DNA from: JAGLSB01 sp023135955
GTDB lineage: Bacteria; Bacteroidota; Bacteroidia; Bacteroidales; GCA-2748055
Assembly: GCA_030673645.1 (NCBI GenBank)
Contig: DAOVIO010000087.1
Location: 1 to 16,591, forward strand
Length of the DNA stretch: 16,591 bases
Direction of reading: 5' to 3'
Shown here: positions 1 through 6,294 of the stretch, in pieces
Layout of the letters: every line of letters starts with the position of its first letter
Position numbering within the stretch: the first letter of the stretch is position 1
Position numbers and translations under genes: made by a program
The notes under the pieces: generated by a model
What the model saw: only the letters and a program-made list of their open reading frames with translations
Databases searched by the model: none
What the model was told of the DNA's origin: nothing

Positions 1-86
1 ACAACCAACCATTTACACCAACTTACGCACAATTGTTGATAACCGCAATGATTTTACGAATTAGCAGCACAAAGAATGTTAATAAC

Positions 87-126
87 CACGAAAATATTGT
101 TAACACCTCTTCATTTTCGTGTTTTT
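87..126 (+). terminator. Weak terminator-like hairpin upstream of the bactofilin gene
   Basis: Perfect 9-bp inverted repeat, CACGAAAAT (87-95) with ATTTTCGTG (113-121), separated by a 17-nt loop and followed by five T (122-126). It would read as an intrinsic terminator for a plus-strand transcript entering from before the window. The stem has only three G-C pairs and the loop is long, so it may instead be a protein-binding inverted repeat. No gene is visible before it. Confidence 0.35.
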
Positions 127-141
127 ATATGCGTTGACCCT

Positions 142-159
142 GACAAGGCATGCCTTGTC
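142..159. repeat. Perfect 18-bp palindrome, possible dispersed repeat
   Basis: GACAAGGCATGCCTTGTC is exactly self-complementary and far more GC-rich than its surroundings. The right flank continues CCTAC, while the left flank only partly mirrors it. This resembles the core of short palindromic repeats scattered between genes in many environmental bacterial genomes. It lies roughly 25-40 bp upstream of the promoter element at 184-191, so it could also be an operator. Copy number in the genome cannot be judged from one window. Confidence 0.45.
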
Positions 160-183
160 CCTACATTTTCACAATATATTCCC

Positions 184-191
184 TATATTTG
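184..191 (+). promoter_or_regulatory. Promoter -7 element for the bactofilin-atp operon
   Basis: TATATTTG matches the Bacteroidota -7 consensus TAnnTTTG exactly. It places the transcript start near 198 and gives a leader of about 30 nt before the bactofilin ATG at 229. A good -33 TTG at the usual 19-21 bp spacing is not visible; the nearest TTG (155-157) lies inside the palindrome and is about 26 bp away. Confidence 0.5.
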
Positions 192-228
192 TGAGTTATT
201 ATAAATATTGATTTTATAAAAAACTGAA

Positions 229-624
229 ATGGCAAAGAATTTTGAAATGGAGAATTCTGCGATTAACTTAATCGCAAACGGTACTACTATTGAAGGAAAT
301 ATTACATCAAATGGTGATATTCGCGTTGATGGAAGCCTTAAAGGTACAATGTCAACAAAAGGAAAAGTAATTGTTGGCGGTAGTGGTAAAATTAAAGGAG
401 AAGTTCGTTGTAAGAATCTTGAGGTAGAGGGAAGTATTGATGGAAAAGTTTTTGTTGTAGAATTACTTTCTCTGCGATCAAGATCAAAACTTACGGGCGA
501 GATAACAACAAATAAACTTGCTATTGAACCTGGTGCACATTTCACAGGAAAATGCGATATGACAGGAGCCCCACAAAGCAATCTTGAAAAAGAACCCGAA
601 CAAAAAGTCGCTGAAGAAAAGTAA
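229..624 (+). CDS. Bactofilin (polymer-forming cytoskeletal protein)
   Basis: A 131-residue protein whose middle (about residues 12-110) is a run of short glycine-rich beta turns such as GTTIEGNITSNGDIRVDG, VIVGGSGKIKGEVRC and NLEVEGSIDGKVF. This is the right-handed beta-helix repeat of the bactofilin (DUF583) family. Bactofilins assemble without nucleotide into filaments under the inner membrane and recruit wall enzymes or organise polar structures. The C-terminal 20 or so residues are a charged Glu/Lys-rich tail, as usual. The ATG at 229 follows an AT-rich leader and the promoter at 184-191. Its 3' end overlaps the next gene by 41 bp, so it is transcriptionally and probably translationally linked to the ATP synthase genes. 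The family call is firm; what this filament does here is not visible. Confidence 0.93.
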   Translation: MAKNFEMENSAINLIANGTTIEGNITSNGDIRVDGSLKGTMSTKGKVIVGGSGKIKGEVRCKNLEVEGSIDGKVFVVELLSLRSRSKLTGEITTNKLAIEPGAHFTGKCDMTGAPQSNLEKEPEQKVAEEK

Positions 625-826
625 AAATTCCGGACTGATAAAGTATGGCCATGTTTCCGGGATGGCTTTTCAAATGATCGCGATCATATTAGTGAGCGTG
701 TGGGCCGGAACTAAACTAGACGAAAAATTTCATAAAGACCCCCCCCTTTTCCTTATCTTTTTTGTTATATTCGGAGTCTTTTTTGCACTTTATGTTGCAT
801 TAAAGGACTTTGTTAAATTCAAATGA
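584..826 (+). CDS. atpZ: AtpZ, small F0F1 ATP synthase accessory membrane protein
   Basis: An 80-residue protein with a Lys-rich N-terminus (about residues 2-20), then two transmembrane segments (about 27-43 and 54-73) around the conserved stretch GTKLDEKF and ending in Lys-rich residues. This is the layout of the AtpZ/AtpI family that heads many atp operons; in other bacteria AtpZ and AtpI help ion supply or rotor assembly. The start is a TTG at 584 inside the bactofilin gene. The only in-frame ATG (662) would cut the cationic N-terminus and part of the first membrane segment, so TTG is preferred. The next gene starts 3 bp after its stop. A run of eight C (739-746) lies in the coding region; the frame continues correctly through it. 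Family is confident, exact start less so. Confidence 0.85.
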   Translation: MKKNPNKKSLKKSKNSGLIKYGHVSGMAFQMIAIILVSVWAGTKLDEKFHKDPPLFLIFFVIFGVFFALYVALKDFVKFK

Positions 827-829
827 AAG

Positions 830-1240
830 ATGAAGGAAAACATTCGGGTTTATATTTCCTTATTGTTAATTTATCTGATACTTGCTGTTATAGGATTTAT
901 TGTTATCCAGATTTCCGAAATAGCCTTGTCATTTAAGCAAATTAGCACACTTCTTACAGGAGCCCTATTTATTTCAATTATTGTTACAACTATATTTTTA
1001 AAGGGTTTGAGCATGGAGAAAAGCAAAAATGTTTTGGCTACACTTTTGGCCATTGTGTTAAAATTTTTACTTTTTATTGCCTTAATCGGAATATACGCCC
1101 TAATATTTAAAGAACTTTCTTTAACTTTTCTTGTATCATTTTTTATAATATATATGACCTTTACTTCTTATCTTTTGATTACTTTTGTTAGAATACTTAA
1201 ATTTAAAAATGAACTTAAACCTAATGTTAAAGGGGAATAA
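830..1240 (+). CDS. Small 4-TM membrane protein in the atpI position
   Basis: A 136-residue, strongly hydrophobic protein with four likely transmembrane helices (about residues 7-27, 38-57, 68-90 and 98-120) and a basic C-terminus. I recognise no catalytic motif. It sits between atpZ and atpB, the slot held in other bacteria by AtpI, also a four-helix protein that aids c-ring assembly. Its topology matches AtpI but I see no convincing AtpI sequence signature, so the name is withheld. It starts 3 bp after atpZ, and its end overlaps the preferred atpB start by 32 bp. Role as an ATP synthase assembly factor is an inference from position and topology. Confidence 0.75.
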   Translation: MKENIRVYISLLLIYLILAVIGFIVIQISEIALSFKQISTLLTGALFISIIVTTIFLKGLSMEKSKNVLATLLAIVLKFLLFIALIGIYALIFKELSLTFLVSFFIIYMTFTSYLLITFVRILKFKNELKPNVKGE

Positions 1241-2345
1241 GAATAGAAAACTAATTATAGTTTCATTAATCTCAGCAACATTAACTCTATTTCCATATTT
1301 TGGAAGCGCCCAAAATTATAATGAGACCAGCGGGCAAGACGAACATGTTAACGACAGTCATTCTGCCGGGAATCACACATCTGATTTTGAAGACTCACAT
1401 GTTGAAAAAGAATTTAATGCTGGAGAATTTATTCTTGACCACGTGAAAGATTCCCACGAATGGCATTTGTGGACAAAGGCTGATGGAAGTCATGTAAGCG
1501 TACCCCTTCCGATTATACTTCTTAGTAAAGAACAAGGTCTGGTTGCTTTTTTCTCTTCAAAGCTGGCGCATGGTCACCATTATAATGGTTTTTTTATTGA
1601 GGAAGGTAAAATATACGAAGAAACAACTAACCACGAAAGCATTGCTCCCCTCGACTTTTCAATTACTAAGAATGTTGCGGGGATGATGATTGCCTCATTG
1701 TTGATTCTTATTCTATTTATCAGAATGGGAAGTATTTATCGCAAGAAAACACATACTGTTCCAAGTGGTCTTAACGGCTTTTTGGAGCCAATGATACTTT
1801 TCATACGAGACGATATTGCTATCCCTAATATTGGAGAGGACAAGTACGAGAAATTTATGCCCTATTTACTTACGGTATTTTTCTTTATTCTTATGAATAA
1901 TTTAATGGGTTTAGTGCCCGCGGTTATACCTTTCGGGGCTAATGTTACAGGTAATATTGCCGTAACGCTTGTACTTTCTACAATTACTTTTATTATTACC
2001 CAACTTAACGGTACCAAAACTTATTGGAAACATATTGTTGCCACTCCTGGGGTTCCCTTTTGGCTTGCTCCGGTTATGATACCAGTTGAAATTATTGGAT
2101 TATTTTCGAAGCCTTTTGCTCTTATGATCAGGCTTTTTGCAAATATCACAGCAGGACATATAATCATTCTTAGTCTTGTGTCTCTAATTTTTATCTTTAA
2201 AAGCTTTGCAATAGCACCCGTGTCTATTGCCTTTGTGCTTTTCATGGATTGTATTGAAATTCTTGTTGCTTTTTTGCAGGCATATGTCTTTACATTGCTT
2301 TCAGCTTTATTTATAGGACTTGCGGCTAAAGAGCATCATCATTAA
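1209..2345 (+). CDS. atpB: ATP synthase F0 subunit a
   Basis: Membrane subunit a, which forms the two half-channels for ions and faces the c-ring. The C-terminal half carries the family hallmark RLFANITAGH; its first Arg is the essential stator arginine (E. coli Arg210), at about residue 308 from this start. Several transmembrane helices follow from about residue 157. Before them lies a roughly 120-residue extension with a signal peptide (basic NKNRK, hydrophobic core, likely cleavage after FGSA near residue 34) and about twelve His among Asp/Glu. Such extensions are known in Bacteroidota AtpB. The protein ends in HHH. Start choice: ATG 1209 (378 residues); ATG 1224 also gives a good signal peptide, and a TTG at 1185 is less likely. 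It overlaps the gene before it by 32 bp. Confidence 0.96.
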   Translation: MNLNLMLKGNKNRKLIIVSLISATLTLFPYFGSAQNYNETSGQDEHVNDSHSAGNHTSDFEDSHVEKEFNAGEFILDHVKDSHEWHLWTKADGSHVSVPLPIILLSKEQGLVAFFSSKLAHGHHYNGFFIEEGKIYEETTNHESIAPLDFSITKNVAGMMIASLLILILFIRMGSIYRKKTHTVPSGLNGFLEPMILFIRDDIAIPNIGEDKYEKFMPYLLTVFFFILMNNLMGLVPAVIPFGANVTGNIAVTLVLSTITFIITQLNGTKTYWKHIVATPGVPFWLAPVMIPVEIIGLFSKPFALMIRLFANITAGHIIILSLVSLIFIFKSFAIAPVSIAFVLFMDCIEILVAFLQAYVFTLLSALFIGLAAKEHHH

Positions 2346-2369
2346 TTTTACTAATTTAAATTTAAAGTT

Positions 2370-2573
2370 ATGACAGGTACATTAGCAGCAGTTGGAGCAG
2401 GACTCGCCGTAATTGGCGCAGGACTCGGAATTGGAAGAATCGGAGGTCAGGCAATGGACGCTATCGCGCGCCAGCCAGAGGCCGTTTCTTTAATTCAAAC
2501 AACAATGATCATCGCAGCAGCCCTTATTGAAGGTGCCGCTCTTTTTGCAATCGTTGTTGCTCTTATTGCGTAA
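2370..2573 (+). CDS. atpE: ATP synthase F0 subunit c
   Basis: A 67-residue hairpin of two transmembrane helices joined by the conserved loop ARQPEA (residues 33-38). Glu54 in AALIEGAALF is the ion-carrying carboxylate of the rotor ring. Aligned by hand on the ARQPEA loop with the Na+ type c subunit of Ilyobacter, the extra ligands Pro28, Gln32 and Ser66 correspond to Ala17, Ile21 and Gly55 here, so the ring should carry protons. The Gly-rich first helix (GAGLAVIGAGLGIGRIGG) packs the ring. It lies 24 bp after atpB and is followed at once by a strong terminator-like hairpin, the only clear transcription signal inside the operon. Confidence 0.97.
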   Translation: MTGTLAAVGAGLAVIGAGLGIGRIGGQAMDAIARQPEAVSLIQTTMIIAAALIEGAALFAIVVALIA

Positions 2574-2580
2574 ATTACAA

Positions 2581-2623
2581 AGCCAGACTGATAACGGTTG
2601 GTTATCAGTCTGGCTGTTTTTTT
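2581..2623 (+). terminator. Intra-operon terminator/attenuator hairpin between atpE and atpF
   Basis: AGCCAGACTGATAAC (2581-2595) pairs perfectly with GTTATCAGTCTGGCT (2601-2615) around a 5-nt loop, and seven T follow (2617-2623). This is a textbook intrinsic terminator, beginning 8 nt after the atpE stop. Partial termination here would leave excess atpE message, suiting the 8-15 c subunits needed per complex; it could also protect the 3' end of a processed atpE transcript. No strong promoter is visible in the 70 bp before atpF; the best -7 resemblance is TAATTTTC at 2651-2658. Confidence 0.85.
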
Positions 2624-2693
2624 GATTATGTAAATTACGGCGTGATTAAGTAATTTTCTTAAACACTTATTCAAACCCTAAAAATTAAATAAA

Positions 2694-3188
2694 ATGGATC
2701 TTGTAACGCCGGGAATAGGATTGATATTCTGGACAACGATTATTTTTTCAATTTTACTGTTTCTATTGAAAAAATTCGCCTGGAAACCAATAAACAATGC
2801 CGTAAAGAACAGAGAAGAGAGCATCAAAGCGGCTCTGTCTGCTGCCGATAAGGCTAAGGATGAAATGCTTTTGTTGCAGGCTGATAATGAAAAAATTATC
2901 AAGGAAGCGCGAAATGAGCGAGACCTGATGATGAAGGAAGCAAAAGAATTAAAAGAAGCAATTATAAGTGAGGCTAAAGAAAAAGCTGAGATGGAAGGTA
3001 AAAAGCTAATTGAACAGGCAAGAAAAAGTATTCAGAATGAAAAATCTTCTGCTATCAACGAAATCAAAGAACAAGTAGCACAACTTTCCGTTGAAATAGC
3101 GGAGAAAATTCTGAGAGAAGAACTTGACAATGATCAACAACAGAAAGCTTTAATGAATAAACTTCTGGATGATATTAAACTGAATTAA
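2694..3188 (+). CDS. atpF: ATP synthase F0 subunit b
   Basis: A 164-residue peripheral-stalk subunit. One N-terminal transmembrane helix (about residues 7-25, GIGLIFWTTIIFSILLFLL) is followed by FAWKPI and then a long Lys/Glu/Ala-rich helix to the end that dimerises as a coiled coil and holds F1 still against the rotor. Length is normal. ATG 2694 follows an A-rich stretch. It is separated from atpE by the hairpin at 2581-2623 and lies 9 bp before atpH. The N-terminus MDLVTPGIGLIFW is the form commonly seen in Bacteroidota. Confidence 0.95.
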   Translation: MDLVTPGIGLIFWTTIIFSILLFLLKKFAWKPINNAVKNREESIKAALSAADKAKDEMLLLQADNEKIIKEARNERDLMMKEAKELKEAIISEAKEKAEMEGKKLIEQARKSIQNEKSSAINEIKEQVAQLSVEIAEKILREELDNDQQQKALMNKLLDDIKLN

Positions 3189-3197
3189 AGCGGAATT

Positions 3198-3740
3198 ATG
3201 AACGACAGTAAGATATCAGTTCGTTATGCGAAAGCACTATTCCTTTCGGCTCTTGAAGAGAAAAGTTTAGATGTGGTAATTAAAGATGTTGATTTGCTCA
3301 ACTCAGCCTTTTTAGTTTCAGGATTTGTTGAAATGCTCGTGAGTCCGGTTGTAAAAACATCAGAAAAGAAAAAATTGGTAGATACCGTTTTTGCAAAAAG
3401 TCTTTCAGAGTTAAGTCTTAACTTTATGCATCTCATTCTTGCAAATAAACGAGAAGGCTACCTTGAAGGAATATTAAGGAATTTTAGTGGTTTATATCGA
3501 AAGCATAAAGGAATAAAAAACGCAGAATTAGTTATTCCTTTTGCGGCTTCTGATGAATATAAAAAGAAATTTCTTAATCTGCTTGAACAGGTTTTCGATG
3601 CAAAAATAGAACTAAAAAGCAAAATTAATCCGGATATTATCGGAGGGTTCATTTTAAAGGTCGAAGACGAACAGATTGACGCCAGCGTTAGCTCGTCACT
3701 TTCTAGAATTAAAAAGAATTTATTGGAAACATCTTATTGA
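3198..3740 (+). CDS. atpH: ATP synthase F1 subunit delta
   Basis: A 180-residue subunit that links the top of the alpha3beta3 head to the b-subunit stalk. The N-terminal helical domain opens with ISVRYAKALF, the usual start of the delta/OSCP family. The C-terminal signature IGGFILKVEDEQIDAS lies near residues 148-163 and is followed by the usual SLSRIKKNL tail. Length is typical. It sits 9 bp after atpF and 16 bp before atpA, the standard order. Confidence 0.95.
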   Translation: MNDSKISVRYAKALFLSALEEKSLDVVIKDVDLLNSAFLVSGFVEMLVSPVVKTSEKKKLVDTVFAKSLSELSLNFMHLILANKREGYLEGILRNFSGLYRKHKGIKNAELVIPFAASDEYKKKFLNLLEQVFDAKIELKSKINPDIIGGFILKVEDEQIDASVSSSLSRIKKNLLETSY

Positions 3741-3756
3741 TAAATAAAATAAAACA

Positions 3757-5343
3757 ATGGCTAATATTAAACCCGCAGAAGTATCTGAAGTGCTAAAGAA
3801 ACAACTTCAGGGATTTAAAACCGGTATAGAACTCGAAGAAGTTGGATCTGTTTTACAGGTCGGAGATGGCATTGCACGTATTCATGGACTTTCAAAAGTT
3901 CAGTCAAATGAATTGGTTGAATTTGATAGTGGAGTAATGGGTATTATTTTGAATCTTGAGGAGGATAATGTTGGTGCAGTTCTTCTTGGCTCATCCGATT
4001 TAATTAAGGAGGGAGATACTGTAAAACGGACAAAACGCATTGCCTCTATTAAGGTGGGAGAAGGTCTTTTGGGTAGAATTATTAATACTCTTGGTGAACC
4101 TATCGATGGAAAAGGGCCAATTACCGGTGATAGTTATGAATTACCACTAGAGCGAAAGGCACCAGGAGTAATTTATCGTCAGCCGGTTAATGAACCACTC
4201 CAAACTGGGATCAAGGCCATCGATGCAATGATACCTATAGGAAGAGGTCAGCGAGAGTTAATTATTGGCGACCGACAAACTGGAAAAACAGCTGTTGCTC
4301 TGGATACAATTATTAATCAGAAAGAATTTTTCGAAAAAGGAAATCCTGTTTATTGTATTTATGTTGCCATTGGCCAAAAAGGATCTACCATTGCTAATGT
4401 TGCCAAAGTCCTTGAGGAAAAAGGTGCAATGCCATATACAATAATAGTATCTGCTACTGCGTCTGATCCGGCAGCACTTCAGTTTTACGCTCCTTTTGCT
4501 GGCGCTACCATTGGTGAGTTTTTCCGCGATACAGGTCGGCATGCCCTAATTATTTATGACGATCTTTCAAAACAGGCAGTTTCTTACAGAGAAGTATCAC
4601 TTCTTCTTCGTCGACCACCGGGACGCGAAGCTTATCCCGGAGATGTATTCTATCTCCACTCTAGATTATTAGAGAGAGCAGCTAAAATTATTTCCTCTAA
4701 CGAGATTGCCAAAGACATGAATGATATGCCGGAAGTGCTTAAGCCCATGGTAAAAGGTGGTGGTTCATTAACAGCCCTTCCAATTATTGAGACTCAGGCA
4801 GGAGACGTTTCGGCTTATATTCCAACCAATGTAATCTCTATTACAGACGGACAAATATTCCTTGAAAGTAACCTTTTCCTTTCCGGAGTTCGACCTGCAA
4901 TTAATGTTGGTATTTCAGTGTCAAGGGTTGGGGGTAATGCCCAAATTAAATCGATGAAGAAAATTGCTGGCACATTAAAAATTGACCAGGCACAATACCG
5001 CGAGCTGGAAGCTTTTTCAAAATTTGGCTCCGACCTCGATGCGGCAACACTTGGGATTCTTGATAAAGGGGCAAAAAATGTGGAAATCCTAAAACAAGGA
5101 CTTCATGAGCCTATGCCGGTTGAAAAGCAAGTTGCCATTATTTATTGTGGAGCAAAGGGTCTCCTTAGTGATGTTCCTGTTAAAAAGATAAAAGAATTTC
5201 AGACAGAATTTCTTGATTTCATGGAAGCAAAGCATAAGAGTATTCTCAAAGAGCTTGGTGAAGGGAATTATAATGATGAAATTACAGGAACTCTTGAGAA
5301 AGTGGCTAAAGAGGTGGCTGCAAAATATTTCGATAATAACTAA
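3757..5343 (+). CDS. atpA: ATP synthase F1 subunit alpha
   Basis: A 528-residue nucleotide-binding but non-catalytic head subunit. Domains in order: N-terminal beta barrel (about 25-95), nucleotide domain with Walker A GDRQTGKT (171-178) and a Walker B region (ALIIYDDLSKQ), and C-terminal helical domain. The stretch RRPPGREAYPGDVFYLHSR is the strongly conserved alpha-subunit segment after Walker B. Arg in SVSRVGGNAQ is the arginine finger that completes the catalytic site on beta. The catalytic partner beta (atpD) is not in the window. Starts 16 bp after atpH; atpG follows after 19 bp. Confidence 0.98.
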   Translation: MANIKPAEVSEVLKKQLQGFKTGIELEEVGSVLQVGDGIARIHGLSKVQSNELVEFDSGVMGIILNLEEDNVGAVLLGSSDLIKEGDTVKRTKRIASIKVGEGLLGRIINTLGEPIDGKGPITGDSYELPLERKAPGVIYRQPVNEPLQTGIKAIDAMIPIGRGQRELIIGDRQTGKTAVALDTIINQKEFFEKGNPVYCIYVAIGQKGSTIANVAKVLEEKGAMPYTIIVSATASDPAALQFYAPFAGATIGEFFRDTGRHALIIYDDLSKQAVSYREVSLLLRRPPGREAYPGDVFYLHSRLLERAAKIISSNEIAKDMNDMPEVLKPMVKGGGSLTALPIIETQAGDVSAYIPTNVISITDGQIFLESNLFLSGVRPAINVGISVSRVGGNAQIKSMKKIAGTLKIDQAQYRELEAFSKFGSDLDAATLGILDKGAKNVEILKQGLHEPMPVEKQVAIIYCGAKGLLSDVPVKKIKEFQTEFLDFMEAKHKSILKELGEGNYNDEITGTLEKVAKEVAAKYFDNN

Positions 5344-5362
5344 ATAATTGACCATCTGATAA

Positions 5363-6250
5363 ATGGCGAATTTAAAAGAGATACGTACCAGAATTGCTTC
5401 CGTAACATCCACACGGCAGATTACTTCTGCTATGAAAATGGTTTCGGCTGCAAAATTCAAAAGGGCACAGGATGCAATAGTACAACTTAGACCCTATGCA
5501 AACCTTTTGCATACCATCCTTTCATCGCTTGGCGACGCGCTTAAGAGCGATGAAGAGAATATTTATGTAAATCCTAAGACTTCAGGGAAAGTGTTATTGG
5601 TTGTTATTACTTCCAATAGAGGATTGTGCGGAGGATTTAATTCATCTGTTATTAAAAAAACCATTAGCTTAATCAATTACAAATTTAAGTCGAAGCCTGA
5701 TAATATTACTACTGACCTTTATCTTGTAGGAAAGAAAGGCGAAGATTTTTTCAAGAAAACAGACTTGAATATCGTTGGGACTCACAATGAAATATTTTCA
5801 GATCTGAATCATAGTTCAGCTTCAATACTGGCAGAGGAATTAATTAAGTTATTTACGAATGGAGAATATAGCCATATTGAACTAATCTACAATCAGTTCA
5901 AAAATGCAGCAGTGCAAATTCTTACGAATGAACAGTTTTTACCTATTAAAATAGAAGAAAAGGAGGAGCAATCCTCAATGCATACTTTCACTGATTATAT
6001 TTTTGAACCAACAAAAGAATATCTTGTTGATTTTCTTATACCCAAAAGCCTGAAGCTTCAGTTTTTCAAATCTATTATCGATTCGGTTGCTTCTGAGCAT
6101 GGAGCCAGAATGACAGCTATGCATAAAGCGACAGACAATGCAACAGACATGATCAGAGATCTGAAACTTGACTATAATAAAGCCAGACAAGCAAGCATTA
6201 CAAATGAAATTCTTGAAATTGTCTCAGGCGCAAACGCACTGGAAGGGTAG
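5363..6250 (+). CDS. atpG: ATP synthase F1 subunit gamma
   Basis: A 295-residue central-shaft subunit. The N-terminal helix contains the family hallmark TSAMKMVSAAKFKRAQ, the Rossmann-like middle has TSNRGLCGGFN (near residue 84), and the C-terminal helix ends NKARQASITNEILEIVSGA, which turns inside the alpha3beta3 head. Length is normal. It is the last gene of the operon; no atpD or atpC follows. Instead a palindromic terminator begins 2 bp after its stop and the opposite-strand carB ends 44 bp away. Confidence 0.97.
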   Translation: MANLKEIRTRIASVTSTRQITSAMKMVSAAKFKRAQDAIVQLRPYANLLHTILSSLGDALKSDEENIYVNPKTSGKVLLVVITSNRGLCGGFNSSVIKKTISLINYKFKSKPDNITTDLYLVGKKGEDFFKKTDLNIVGTHNEIFSDLNHSSASILAEELIKLFTNGEYSHIELIYNQFKNAAVQILTNEQFLPIKIEEKEEQSSMHTFTDYIFEPTKEYLVDFLIPKSLKLQFFKSIIDSVASEHGARMTAMHKATDNATDMIRDLKLDYNKARQASITNEILEIVSGANALEG

Positions 6251-6251
6251 G

Positions 6252-6287
6252 TTTATTGTATTTTTTTTACAAAAAAAATACAATAAA
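6252..6287. terminator. Bidirectional AT-palindrome terminator between atpG and carB
   Basis: TTTATTGTATTTTTTTT (6252-6268) is perfectly complementary to 6271-6287, leaving two central bases. The 36-bp element lies exactly between two convergent genes and presents the same run of eight T on either strand. A single G-C pair per arm makes the stem weak for a classical intrinsic terminator, so termination may depend on the U/A tracts. The placement argues strongly for a shared terminator. Confidence 0.7.
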
Positions 6288-6294
6288 ATTATCC

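Noticed and set aside
737..750. Frameshift in atpZ at the C8 run
   Set aside because: The frame continues into a normal second membrane helix and the expected basic C-terminus, so no break is evident.
2370..2573. Sodium-coupled c-ring
   Set aside because: The acidic Glu54 is present, but the positions of the extra Na+ ligands are Ala17, Ile21 and Gly55, so proton coupling is more likely.
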